This document shows, piece by piece, positions 52,050 through 61,918 of a stretch of 64,000 bases of DNA (positions are counted from its first letter, which is position 1; each line of letters starts with the position of its first letter). The notes under the pieces were generated by a model. That model saw only the letters and a program-made list of their open reading frames with translations, was not told where the DNA came from and searched no databases. The stretch is taken from contig NZ_CP159814.1 of NCBI RefSeq assembly GCF_047722505.1, forward strand, positions 372,001-436,000, read 5' to 3'. The position numbers and the translations under genes were made by a program. This DNA comes from Pelagibacter sp047722505 (lineage in GTDB: Bacteria; Pseudomonadota; Alphaproteobacteria; Pelagibacterales; Pelagibacteraceae).

Positions 52050-53150
52050 ATGTTTTTAAGAATCATATTATTATTTTTATTAGTAGTAGGCTGTACTAAT
52101 TCCACAGGTTTTAAAGGTGAGCCCAAGGGAAATGATCCAAAAAAAATAGGCATAAAACAAAGAGGTGTTGCTTTAAAATTCTATGATTTAAATACAATTA
52201 ACACTGCATCTCTTCCAAAATTTGAAGATATACAAAAAAAACAAGATAAAAAGTTAACTCAATTAATAGGTGAAAACAAATATTATTATTCTATAGGTGC
52301 AGGTGATGTCATAAATATATCAATTACAGATATTGATGATATTGATGGCTCTTATACTATTAGTCCAACAGGTGACGTAACAATCCCTTATGTTGGTCAA
52401 GTTTTAGTAAATGATAAAACTAAAGAAGAAGCTCAAGAGTTTATAAACAATGTTTTAAAAGGATTTTATCAAGAACCAGAAACTATTGTTAAAATTGAAC
52501 AATATAACAGCGCTTATGTTTATATCACTGGAGCAATAAATCGTCCTTTGTCAATTTTGCTTTCAGAGCAACCATTAAAAATATTAGATGCTCTAATAAA
52601 AGCTGGATATATAAAAGATCAAAAAAGTTATGCTAAAACTGCATTACTAAGAAGAGGAAAGGAAGTTTTTGAAATAGATTTGTATGAACTGTTAAATAAC
52701 AATAATACTGATTTAGATATTTACTTAAGAAAAGATGATGTTCTCCATGTCTCAGAGTCTGATACAGACCAAGCGTATGCTTTTGGAGAATTTACAACAT
52801 CTGGACCTATATCTGTTTACAAAGATTTAACTTTAACTGAATTATTAGCAACCAAAGGAATTAATAAAGCCACTGCTAAAACAAAAAATATTTATATATT
52901 AAGAGAAGATTTAACAAAATATTTACATGTTGATATATATACAATCAATTTGAATAATCCTGCGGCTTTTATAGCAGCAAATAATTTTCATATACTACCA
53001 AATGATATTGTATTCATACCTCAAACTAATTTAGTAAAATGGAACAATGTTATTAGTCTTTTAACACCATCAGAAACTTTATTTAAAACTTACAAACCTT
53101 ATATTGCAGAGCAAGATGATTGGTATATTAGAAGTGCAGATTATAATTAA
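52050..53150 (+). CDS. wza: Polysaccharide export lipoprotein (Wza/OPX family)
   Basis: 366-residue outer-membrane lipoprotein. The signal sequence ends in a lipobox, VVGC19, close to the start. The poly-export domain (IGAGDVINISITDIDD ... SPTGDVTIPYVGQVLV) spans about residues 85-165, followed by two SLBB-like domains (VYITGAINRPLSI and YAFGEFTTSGPISVY). It would form the outer-membrane exit channel for the polysaccharide. Its partner copolymerase gene lies at 59.7 kb. The stop overlaps the convergent ligase-like gene by 4 bp. Confidence 0.88.
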   Translation: MFLRIILLFLLVVGCTNSTGFKGEPKGNDPKKIGIKQRGVALKFYDLNTINTASLPKFEDIQKKQDKKLTQLIGENKYYYSIGAGDVINISITDIDDIDGSYTISPTGDVTIPYVGQVLVNDKTKEEAQEFINNVLKGFYQEPETIVKIEQYNSAYVYITGAINRPLSILLSEQPLKILDALIKAGYIKDQKSYAKTALLRRGKEVFEIDLYELLNNNNTDLDIYLRKDDVLHVSESDTDQAYAFGEFTTSGPISVYKDLTLTELLATKGINKATAKTKNIYILREDLTKYLHVDIYTINLNNPAAFIAANNFHILPNDIVFIPQTNLVKWNNVISLLTPSETLFKTYKPYIAEQDDWYIRSADYN

Positions 53151-54523
53151 GAATCATTCCTTGTAAAATTAATTAATCCCATGGAAAAAATAGTTATTAG
53201 TAAAACTTGAATTCCAGGTATTTGTAATGAGTAGTCCACTATACTTTGGATAAATAGAATAAATACTAAGAGAGATAACAGTATAAATCTAGCAAACTGT
53301 TTTTTCTCATTAATATTATTTAATAATTTCTTAAAGTAAATAATAGTTATTATTGCAAAAATTGAAACACCAACAACTCCAACTTCTCCTAATAGTTCAA
53401 TTCCATCATTATGGACATGTCGTGCTAAATAATCGTTAGGTATAGTTTCTGGTAATATATAAAAAAGTTTAAATATTTGCTCAAAAGCTCCATTACCATA
53501 ACCAAATAACCAAAAATTTTTAAATTGCACTAATCCAAACGAATGTAAGTCAAGTCTAATATAATCTTTGACAATTGATACCTCAACAAGTCTTTCAATC
53601 AGTCTCGCATTTCCAAAAAATAGTGTCATTACAAAAACATCAAATATTAGAATAAAAATAATTATTATTGACAAAGGGTTAATATATTTTTTAAAATTTA
53701 TTTTTGAATAAAATAAAAAAGATAATAAGATTAATATATAACTAAAATTTGCTACTCTTGACCAAGTTGATAAGATTCCAAGACTTAAAAATAGAATAAA
53801 TATTCTTATAAAAAAAATTTTACTTTTTATTTGTTGCAGGAAGTTAAAATTTGTAATTTGATTTTTTAAAAAAAAAACAACAATATAATAAAGGCCTGAG
53901 AAAGCTGTTAAAAATAAGAATGTACCAAAAACTGCTCTATTAACGTATAATCCAGTACTAGCTCTAAGATAGTGAACTTTTTGAATTAAAAAATTTGATG
54001 GGTTGCCTAGCAACATCCAATAAGTAGCAAAAATTGCATGACAAAAACCCAAGATGCATACAAAAAATAAAAATTTCATCAAATATTTGTCTCTATTAAA
54101 TAATGTAGGAAAAACTAAAAAGATTATAAAAAAACTAATACAGTTTAAAATTTTAAAATAAGAATTACTTGGATCAATACTTAATGACCATAATTCTTTA
54201 TCAATTTTTATAGAAGTATATAAATTATAATTATTTGGAGCTATGATTTCAATTAAATTTAATGGAAGGGGTATTATTTGAAAAATTAAATAGCCTATAT
54301 ATATAAAATAAAAAATAAAAAATATCTTATTGTCTCTATAGTTTTCATTTATCCTTTCTAGAACCTTATTATTTTTTAAACATAGAATAAAAAAAAAAAT
54401 AAAACTAACAGAAGAAGTTTGAATTAATAAAGGGTTGATGCTTCCATTAAAACTTACTGTGATAGCTAAAATAATTAAAAATAGATTTCGAAGACTATCC
54501 TTTCTTAAAATCATTAAGTGCAA
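53147..54523 (-). CDS. Second O-antigen ligase/polymerase-like membrane protein
   Basis: 458-residue protein with about ten to twelve helices. The long late loop GYGNGAFEQIFKLFYILPE ends with HVHNDGIELLGEVGVVGVSIF, the Wzy_C motif (H-N-D). It is the second such protein in this island. Its start lies 10 bp inside the 3' end of the giant FecR-like gene, so both are on one transcript. It may be the polymerase of the conserved Wza-Wzc system, with the 43.3-kb gene serving another step. Confidence 0.78.
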   Translation of the reverse strand: MHLMILRKDSLRNLFLIILAITVSFNGSINPLLIQTSSVSFIFFFILCLKNNKVLERINENYRDNKIFFIFYFIYIGYLIFQIIPLPLNLIEIIAPNNYNLYTSIKIDKELWSLSIDPSNSYFKILNCISFFIIFLVFPTLFNRDKYLMKFLFFVCILGFCHAIFATYWMLLGNPSNFLIQKVHYLRASTGLYVNRAVFGTFLFLTAFSGLYYIVVFFLKNQITNFNFLQQIKSKIFFIRIFILFLSLGILSTWSRVANFSYILILLSFLFYSKINFKKYINPLSIIIIFILIFDVFVMTLFFGNARLIERLVEVSIVKDYIRLDLHSFGLVQFKNFWLFGYGNGAFEQIFKLFYILPETIPNDYLARHVHNDGIELLGEVGVVGVSIFAIITIIYFKKLLNNINEKKQFARFILLSLLVFILFIQSIVDYSLQIPGIQVLLITIFSMGLINFTRNDS

Positions 54524-57500
54524 ATATTATCTGTTGGAGATACACATGTAGCATCTTTAGATATAAGCAATGTAAAAGTTCTATTGTTTGTTATTGTACC
54601 AGCCTGTATTGAAGCTTGGAATTCAAAAGAATATGTTGCTGCATTAAGTAATCTTGGAGCTATACCAGAAATTTGATTACCAGTAACTGTAATGGTCGTC
54701 CCACTAAGACCGAATGCATTTCCTGTATTACTTACTGAAATAAATGAATAAGTAGGCATGGAACCTTGAGATCCAGTTGCCACAACAGTTTCATTTATAT
54801 TTTGTCCAGCATTTGCACTTGGCAATGTTTCTGCAGTTGTGAAATCTACAGTTTCTGCACCACCACTCGCGTTTATTGCTGGAAAAGAAACAAATAGATC
54901 TTCAGTATTACCATTACTATCTGTTGCTGTAAAAGTTACAGAAGTTGATGTTGCAGTTGATGAAGTAGGGGTTCCAGAAACTACACCAGCTGTTAAAGAT
55001 ATACCTGCTGGTAAAAATGCATCGTCACTATAAGTAATTGTACCAACACCTGTAGCAGATAAATTTATAGAAGTCATAGGTGAACCTTGAGTTAAGGTTA
55101 AAGTTGAAAATTCAGCTGCAATTGTAGTCCAAGTAACTGATCCACCGCCACCACTCGCGTTTATTGCTGGAAAAGAAACAAATAGATCTTCAGTATTACC
55201 ATTACTATCTGTTGCTGTAAAAGTTACAGAAGTTGATGTTGCAGTTGATGAAGTAGGGGTTCCAGAAACTACACCAGCTGTTAAAGATATACCTGCTGGT
55301 AAAAATGCATCGTCACTATAAGTAATTGTACCAACACCTGTAGCAGATAAATTTATAGAAGTCATAGGTGAACCTTGAGTTAAGGTTAAAGTTGAAAATT
55401 CAGCTGCAATTGTAGTCCAAGTAACTGATCCACCGCCACCACTCGCGTTTATTGCTGGAAAAGAAACAAATAGATCTTCAGTATTACCATTACTATCTGT
55501 TGCTGTAAAAGTTACAGAAGTTGATGTTGCAGTTGATGAAGTAGGGGTTCCAGAAACTACACCAGCTGTTAAAGATATACCTGCTGGTAAAAATGCATCG
55601 TCACTATAAGTAATTGTACCAACACCTGTAGCAGATAAATTTATAGAAGTCATAGGTGAACCTTGAGTTAAGGTTAAAGTTGAAAATTCAGCTGCAATTG
55701 TAGTCCAAGTAACTGATCCACCGCCACCACTCGCATTCACTTGAGGGAAGGTAACATATTTGGTTTGTGAACCTATATCATCTGTGGCAGTAATCATTAC
55801 ACTTGACGTATAACCAACTTGCATACTAGGAGTTCCTCTAATATATTGTCCGTCAACATATAAACCCATCGGTAAGTTTGATGCTGTAAAATTTAAAGCT
55901 CCTGTTCCAGTAGCGTCTAAATACATATCCATCATTTCAGTGCCTTCAGTTAGTGTTGTAGGTGGATAAAGATATGTCGACCATGTTGGTCCGCTTCCAC
56001 CACCACCAGCACCACCACCAGAATCTACTTGAGGAAAAGTAAGATTTGTACTTGCAGTATTACCATCTTCATCGGTAGCGACAATAGTTACACTGCTTGA
56101 TGTAAAAGTTTGTGTGTCTGGACTTCCAATAATTGAACCAGTGATCGAAACAGATAAACCTGATGGTAAACCTGTTGCACTATAATTTATATTTCCAGTT
56201 CCACCTGATGTATAAAGATAAATAGGTGTAATTGCGTTATTAACTGTCAAAGTTGCAGGAGGGTAAGGAGTTGACATAAATGATAAAGTACCACCAGCCC
56301 CATTATTATAAGCTCCACCAGTATTATCTTCAACAATGTCAAAAGTTATGCTTGCTGTAGCAAAGCTATTGAAATCCATTATATCTGTTGCAGTAAGGGT
56401 TGTGTTCCAAGTTCCAGCACTTGTTGGTGTTCCAAAAATCATTCCAGTTGTATAATCAAAAGTTAATCCATCAGGTAAATCTGAAGCAGAATATGTTACT
56501 CCATTCATAGACGATGCTGTTCCACTTACACTTACGTAAGAAGTAGTTGAAAGAATACCAGGTGAAGTGGGGTAGGTTGTCCAAGATATAGCACCAGCAG
56601 CAAATGTAGTTGTATCTGTGTCTGTGGTTGTTGTCATATCTGTTGCAGAAGCAGTGTTATAAATTGAAGTTGTGTCTGTAAGTAATGATGCTGCTGTCAT
56701 ATAAGTAGGATCAACATCTTGAGCCATATTTTCATAGAGACTTTGGTTAGTTGAAGCCATAGTCATTATTGCATCTGATCCACTTTCAGTATCAGCAAGG
56801 TTTGTAAAAACATCACTAGTTAAACTTTGATCTCCTAAAGAAGCTATATTGTTAAAAACCATCGCATTCATTTGATCATTTCCAGAAGAAGATATTATAT
56901 TCGCAATAGCCCCAGAGTCGTTTGATGATATATTTGTCATTGCAGTACTCATCATATTATTCACAAGATCACCTTGAGTTTCATACATTTTATCCATCAC
57001 ACCGGAATCAACGCTACTTAGATTGCTCATTAAATCCAAAGCAAAATTATTTTTTGGTGCAACACCATCAACAGCCATCATATTATTTTGTTCACTTACG
57101 ACTGTTTCAAAAATTAATGATGCTGTTTGTTCATCAGCTCCTGCAACTAATTGTGCCATCGTACCCATGGTACTTTCATCTGAATAAGTCATCATATCCT
57201 TAAAAACTTCTGCTTTAAAATTTTGCATATCAGGATTGGTATCTACAAAAGCAGTCTCTGTAGCAGCATTAGCATCTAAATTATCTGTTCCTGTATTTTC
57301 AAAATGATTAAAAATATCAAAGTCATCTTTGACAAAACCTTGCATTACATCACCTATTATTTCAGGGTTTGTATCCATCATAGTTTCCATCATAAATACT
57401 GCACTATCACCTTGACTATTCATCATAAGTCCTGTTGTAGCTTCTGCAGCAGTTTGATCACTATTGTTAATGATCCCATTAAAAATTTGACCTTTTAAAT

Positions 57501-59130
57501 CGTCATAAAAATTAGCTTGTGAAGCCATCATATTTGCTGGGTCAGTTCCTGGTGCTAATGGATCATTACCAGGTGTAGGAAAAAATGAATCATTACCTGG
57601 TGTAGCGGGGTCCATCTTAGCTGTCTCTATATGATTGAAAATATCAAAATTTTGTTCTGCTAAATTTCCGTACACTGAAGTGATCATCGTATCATTATTT
57701 TCCATCATGGAACTCATTAAATATGCTGAATTTTTTCCACTAGTTTGTTGCATCATATTAGCAATCATTGCAGCATCTCCTTCATCAGCATTTTGAAATG
57801 CACTTTGAGTAAAATTACCCATCATACTAGGGTCATCTTGCATATAAGCATCCATTTTATCTGGTGCCATCTCTGTAAAAGAAGCCAATACATTCATTGA
57901 TAAATTATCACCAGGATTATTAGTTCCATAATTTGTAATTTCATTTACCAGATAAGAGCTCATTGATGGATCACTAACGGCCATTACTCTAGCCATTGTA
58001 TCAATTGATTGCTCCGAGGTATCTTGCATCATACCCGAAACAAGAGCGGCTCTAACATCTTCAAAATTTGCATCACCACCTCTATAAATCATATTTCCAT
58101 TTACATCCCCAGCATTGCTCATGTGTGAAAATACATCAAAGCCATCTTGAGTAACTTCACCCATCATCAATGCGGCATTTGCTGGATCATAATCCATCAT
58201 TCCTTGCATGAGTTGCATAGATTGAGTTGGGTCTGAATATTTAATCATATCTGACATAAGACCCATGTCATTACCATCAGACATTTCCATGTAGTACCCC
58301 ATTCTAGTTCCTTTAAATTCAAACAATTGAGCTTTGTATAAATCCATATCGTCTGCATCCATAATCCCATCACCATTAGCATCAGGAATAGTTCCTGCAG
58401 CTAGTTGTTTTGCAACAGCACGATTAATATTTTCTTCAGTATCAGTTTGAGCATCGACAGTAGCTTTTTTTATAAAACTTTTTACTTGATTTGTTTCTTC
58501 TTCACTTAAATTAGTTTCTTCAATTTCATTGTTACCTGATAAAGATATACCTTGGGATGGATCAGATATCACAGTAGTTTGATCACCTACGGTTATATTT
58601 AGTGTTCCAACATTCCCCATAGAGTCCTCAATAAGAGCTACTTGTTTTTCTTCTCCAGTGTTAGAACCAGTAATCAAAGTTCCATTAAGAACAACCTCCA
58701 TCTCAGAAAGATTAATCCTCATAATGCCATTTTTATTTTTGGCGATTGTTCCAGACTCAAAAGTAAAACTACCTTTACTGACCAATATTATAAATTTTGG
58801 GTCTTGTGAAATATTATCAAAATCTTTTACAATAAAAGTGCTGTTCCTATTTAATGTAAAAATTGAATTATCCAAGAATGATATTGTTGCATTAGCATTT
58901 GATCCAAGAGTGATTTCATCATTTGTAAAAATTTGATCAAATACATTTAATTTAATTTTTTCTGTATTACTGACCTTGAATGCATTTCCTTCTAAGGATT
59001 CAATAAAGCCAACAAACTTCTCTTCAGCATTTGCGCTGAGACAAAAAAATAAAAAAGATAAAATTAATAGAAAATTAATTTTTATTTTGATAAGATTAAT
59101 TGTGTTTTTCTTAAATAAGTACATAAACAA
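54514..59130 (-). CDS. Giant secreted FecR-domain protein with Met-rich region and Ig-like repeats
   Basis: 1538-residue protein. After a signal sequence ending at LSANA (cleavage near residue 35) comes a FecR-like domain (about 40-190) with NDEITLGSNANATISFLDNS. An EF-hand/dockerin-like loop, DANGDGIMDADD, lies at 250-261. Residues ~265-845 are rich in Met, Asp and Asn, with three F-D-[IV]-F-[NS]-H motifs near 329, 494 and 603. From 846, Ig-like (putative Ig/cadherin-like) domains with G-G-G linkers follow, including three identical 96-residue copies (1133-1420), and the end has two Cys (TCVSPTDNIC). Likely a surface adhesin or matrix protein secreted with the polysaccharide. No sorting signal is recognised. 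Confidence 0.8.
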   Translation of the reverse strand: MFMYLFKKNTINLIKIKINFLLILSFLFFCLSANAEEKFVGFIESLEGNAFKVSNTEKIKLNVFDQIFTNDEITLGSNANATISFLDNSIFTLNRNSTFIVKDFDNISQDPKFIILVSKGSFTFESGTIAKNKNGIMRINLSEMEVVLNGTLITGSNTGEEKQVALIEDSMGNVGTLNITVGDQTTVISDPSQGISLSGNNEIEETNLSEEETNQVKSFIKKATVDAQTDTEENINRAVAKQLAAGTIPDANGDGIMDADDMDLYKAQLFEFKGTRMGYYMEMSDGNDMGLMSDMIKYSDPTQSMQLMQGMMDYDPANAALMMGEVTQDGFDVFSHMSNAGDVNGNMIYRGGDANFEDVRAALVSGMMQDTSEQSIDTMARVMAVSDPSMSSYLVNEITNYGTNNPGDNLSMNVLASFTEMAPDKMDAYMQDDPSMMGNFTQSAFQNADEGDAAMIANMMQQTSGKNSAYLMSSMMENNDTMITSVYGNLAEQNFDIFNHIETAKMDPATPGNDSFFPTPGNDPLAPGTDPANMMASQANFYDDLKGQIFNGIINNSDQTAAEATTGLMMNSQGDSAVFMMETMMDTNPEIIGDVMQGFVKDDFDIFNHFENTGTDNLDANAATETAFVDTNPDMQNFKAEVFKDMMTYSDESTMGTMAQLVAGADEQTASLIFETVVSEQNNMMAVDGVAPKNNFALDLMSNLSSVDSGVMDKMYETQGDLVNNMMSTAMTNISSNDSGAIANIISSSGNDQMNAMVFNNIASLGDQSLTSDVFTNLADTESGSDAIMTMASTNQSLYENMAQDVDPTYMTAASLLTDTTSIYNTASATDMTTTTDTDTTTFAAGAISWTTYPTSPGILSTTSYVSVSGTASSMNGVTYSASDLPDGLTFDYTTGMIFGTPTSAGTWNTTLTATDIMDFNSFATASITFDIVEDNTGGAYNNGAGGTLSFMSTPYPPATLTVNNAITPIYLYTSGGTGNINYSATGLPSGLSVSITGSIIGSPDTQTFTSSSVTIVATDEDGNTASTNLTFPQVDSGGGAGGGGSGPTWSTYLYPPTTLTEGTEMMDMYLDATGTGALNFTASNLPMGLYVDGQYIRGTPSMQVGYTSSVMITATDDIGSQTKYVTFPQVNASGGGGSVTWTTIAAEFSTLTLTQGSPMTSINLSATGVGTITYSDDAFLPAGISLTAGVVSGTPTSSTATSTSVTFTATDSNGNTEDLFVSFPAINASGGGGSVTWTTIAAEFSTLTLTQGSPMTSINLSATGVGTITYSDDAFLPAGISLTAGVVSGTPTSSTATSTSVTFTATDSNGNTEDLFVSFPAINASGGGGSVTWTTIAAEFSTLTLTQGSPMTSINLSATGVGTITYSDDAFLPAGISLTAGVVSGTPTSSTATSTSVTFTATDSNGNTEDLFVSFPAINASGGAETVDFTTAETLPSANAGQNINETVVATGSQGSMPTYSFISVSNTGNAFGLSGTTITVTGNQISGIAPRLLNAATYSFEFQASIQAGTITNNRTFTLLISKDATCVSPTDNICT
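54871..55734 (-). repeat. Three tandem 288-bp nucleotide-identical repeats
   Basis: Copies at 54871-55158, 55159-55446 and 55447-55734 match each other at every base that I compared, and each encodes 96 residues (an Ig-like domain plus its Gly-rich linker). The adjoining Ig-like domains are clearly diverged, so the triplication is recent or kept uniform by recombination. Identity extends about 11 bp into the flank. Copy number may vary between cells and could be miscounted in short-read assembly. Confidence 0.93.
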
Positions 59131-59566
59131 GTTACTAATTATTAGCTTAATTATAATCTCTTTTTATAATATTTTCTCCATTTTAATGTTATCCTTTAGC
59201 CCTAGAATCGAAGGTAAATTAATGAAAACCTTCAATTATCTACCTTACAAGTATTCAATTTTTTTTCAAAAACCCTTATTGTATTCGAGAAGAGATATTC
59301 AGACCAATAGTTCAAATGGTAAAAAGCTCCATCAACTTATAAGTAACAGTGAAAAAAAATCTGCATTAGATTATACATATTGGGAATTAAAAATGCTTTA
59401 TCAAATCAGCTCTCAAGATATAAAAAAAGATTTTGAAACAAACTTTATTAATTTGGCAATTTTATCAAAAAATAATATTAAAAAAAAAAAATCACTTAAA
59501 CTTTTCTATTTAAGAAACATTCCAAGATTTAGCAGGGATGTGGGAACCATAATTTTAAATAACTAA
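59102..59566 (+). CDS. Unknown protein with N-terminal membrane anchor
   Basis: About 154 residues if it starts with GTG at 59102. The first ~35 residues form a hydrophobic anchor (KLLIISLIIISFYNIFSILM); the rest is basic and unpatterned, with KKSALDYTYWELKMLYQIS and a C-terminus FSRDVGTIILNN. An ATG at 59186 would omit the anchor. The 5' end overlaps the start of the divergent giant gene by 29 bp. No family recognised; position before wzc suggests an envelope role. Confidence 0.58.
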   Translation: MFFLNKYINKLLIISLIIISFYNIFSILMLSFSPRIEGKLMKTFNYLPYKYSIFFQKPLLYSRRDIQTNSSNGKKLHQLISNSEKKSALDYTYWELKMLYQISSQDIKKDFETNFINLAILSKNNIKKKKSLKLFYLRNIPRFSRDVGTIILNN

Positions 59567-59701
59567 TAATCCCATATCTAGTATTTCTAAAAATTTTGCT
59601 ACTAAATAGAGTCAATTAATAAAAAACAACTTGTAAGGGAATATCTTTTAAGTAAAAATTCTGATTTAAAGTTTACAACAAAATTTAAACAAAATTTAAA
59701 A

Positions 59702-61879
59702 ATGGAAAATAAAAGTTTTTTAAATAAATTAGAGTCTATTAATGATCAATTAAACTTAACGCATTATTGGATAATATTTTTAAAATACAAAAGAATAATT
59801 ATTTTAGCACCAATTTTATTTGGCGTATTGGGTTTGTTTATAGCTTTAAATATTAATCCAATCTTTCAAAGCCAAGCAACACTAGTAATCGAAGAGTCTA
59901 CCAAAAATATTGTAAATATAGAAGAAGTGTATGGATCCCAAAGTCCCCAGGGTGGATTTATGAATAACAATTATATTAATAATCAAATTCAAATAATTGA
60001 AAGTGATGAAGTTTTGACATCTGTAATATTAGACCAAAAAGTTAATGCTAAAGCAGTAGGGATGTATCAAAAAATACCAAAAAGTTTTTTTAGTAGCAAT
60101 AAACTTCTCTCTTTTTTTAGTGATGAGCAAGACAAAAAAAAAACAATTAATATTAAGAAATATATAAAAGAAAATTTATCTGTTATTCAAGTAAGAAATA
60201 GTGATGTAGTTAATATTATAATCACCTCAGGAAATCCTGAATTAGCAAAATTTTTATTAGAAAAAGTAATCGACTCTTATTTAAAATATGATGTTGACAC
60301 TAAAGTTAGAGTAACAAACTATGCTAATGCACAAATAAATGTAAGGCTATCAAAACTCCTAGAACAAATGGAGATAGCTGAACAGAAATTATTAAATTAT
60401 AAAAAAGAAAATAATTTAATTGATATTGGGGATATTAAAGAATTAAAAATAGATCAAATTAAATCTGTTTCCAAAAGAATTATTGATGCAAACCGTGAGC
60501 TGCAAAAAAAACAAAATGATTTAACAGCAATTAAACTTGCAGATGGAAATGTTGAAGAGCTTTTGGCAATTTCAGATTTGAGAAGTAAAAAAGAAGTTGA
60601 TGCTATAAGAACAAATATCAATGCAACAAATGATAACATTGAGGCACTTCAAATAATTTATAAAGATGAACACCCAAAAGTAAAAAAAGTTTTAAAAACA
60701 AAAATTAATCTTGATAATAGACTTAAAGAAATTTTAGATGAAAATATCGCAGCAGCAGCATATGAGTTAGCAAATTTAAAAGGATTTATAACAATAAGTG
60801 AAGAAGAGCTTAATAAGGCAAAATTTGAATTACAAGATCTTGAAGAAAAAGATGTATCTTTGAAGCAGTTTGTTCGTGAAGTTGAAACTAACAATAAAAT
60901 TTATGAAACATTTCTACAAAGAATGAAGGAGACAAATGAAGTTAAAGAGCTTCAATCCTCTAATGTAAGAATTATTCAAAATGCACTATTACCCTTAAAG
61001 CCAATTTCTCCAGATATTTTTAAAATAACTATGTTATTTTATATCTTATCCTTTGGGGCAATTTTTGTATTGTTAGTTTATTTTGAATTTAATAGTAACA
61101 CTGTTATGGAGCCATCTAATCTTGATGAATTAAGTATTCCAGTCTTAGCAACTTTACCTTCTGTAAAAAAGATAGATAAGGGATACCATTTATCTCAAAT
61201 GTTTATCGAAGATGTTAATTCTGAATTTTCAGAGAGCATTAGAACGCTCAGAACACTTTTGGTGGCTAAATATCAGAAAAATAAGACAATATTAATAAGT
61301 TCAACTTATTCTGGAGAGGGTAAAACTACTATTTCATTAAATACGGCACTTGCATTTTCTAAAATAGGAAAAGTTCTTCTAGTTGAAACTGATATTAGAA
61401 GACCCTCTGTATTAAGCAAAACTACCCAAGTAGAAGAAGCGCCCAAAGTTGGTTTTAGTGACCTTATTCAGGGGGGTGTGAATGTAAGCGATTGCATAAT
61501 GAAGCTTCCAGGCTCTGAGATAGAAGTGATGACATCTGGTGCAAGAAGATCAGATTTAACTGATCTAACAACAACAAAAAAACTTAAACAATTTTTTGAC
61601 GTTTTAAAACAAAATTATGATTATGTAATTATTGATACTCCACCGATACAGCCAGTGAGTGACACATTGTTTATTAGTCAGGCAACAGATCACAATTTAA
61701 TTGTTGTTAGAGCTAATGTTACAAAATTAGTTGGTATTAAATCTGTTTTAAAAAAATTAGACAATGTTGGAGTTAAAGTTGATGGATTAGTCTTAAATGA
61801 CCTAGATACCTCAAAAGCAAGTTATTATGGCTATTATCAGTATGGTGGATACAGCAATAAGTATAAAAGCTATAGTTAA
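59702..61879 (+). CDS. wzc: Wzc-type polysaccharide copolymerase / BY-kinase
   Basis: 725-residue protein. The N-terminal Wzz domain has two membrane helices (about residues 30-50 and 440-460) around a long periplasmic coiled coil. The cytoplasmic kinase follows: Walker A SSTYSGEGKTTISLN, Walker A' VLLVETDIRRPS and Walker B YVIIDTPP. The last 18 residues before the end hold eight Tyr (YYGYYQYGGYSNKYKSYS), the autophosphorylation tail. It controls chain length and export through the Wza channel. Confidence 0.93.
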   Translation: MENKSFLNKLESINDQLNLTHYWIIFLKYKRIIILAPILFGVLGLFIALNINPIFQSQATLVIEESTKNIVNIEEVYGSQSPQGGFMNNNYINNQIQIIESDEVLTSVILDQKVNAKAVGMYQKIPKSFFSSNKLLSFFSDEQDKKKTINIKKYIKENLSVIQVRNSDVVNIIITSGNPELAKFLLEKVIDSYLKYDVDTKVRVTNYANAQINVRLSKLLEQMEIAEQKLLNYKKENNLIDIGDIKELKIDQIKSVSKRIIDANRELQKKQNDLTAIKLADGNVEELLAISDLRSKKEVDAIRTNINATNDNIEALQIIYKDEHPKVKKVLKTKINLDNRLKEILDENIAAAAYELANLKGFITISEEELNKAKFELQDLEEKDVSLKQFVREVETNNKIYETFLQRMKETNEVKELQSSNVRIIQNALLPLKPISPDIFKITMLFYILSFGAIFVLLVYFEFNSNTVMEPSNLDELSIPVLATLPSVKKIDKGYHLSQMFIEDVNSEFSESIRTLRTLLVAKYQKNKTILISSTYSGEGKTTISLNTALAFSKIGKVLLVETDIRRPSVLSKTTQVEEAPKVGFSDLIQGGVNVSDCIMKLPGSEIEVMTSGARRSDLTDLTTTKKLKQFFDVLKQNYDYVIIDTPPIQPVSDTLFISQATDHNLIVVRANVTKLVGIKSVLKKLDNVGVKVDGLVLNDLDTSKASYYGYYQYGGYSNKYKSYS

Positions 61880-61918
61880 TCAATACCATTTTAGCCCAAA
61901 ATAAATATAATCCATATA

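Noticed and set aside
54839..55033. Plus-strand open frame within the Ig-like repeats
   Set aside because: It is a shadow of the repeated minus-strand coding sequence, with no ribosome site and no plausible product.
54871..55734. CRISPR-like array
   Set aside because: The units are 288 bp, contiguous and coding, with no spacers.
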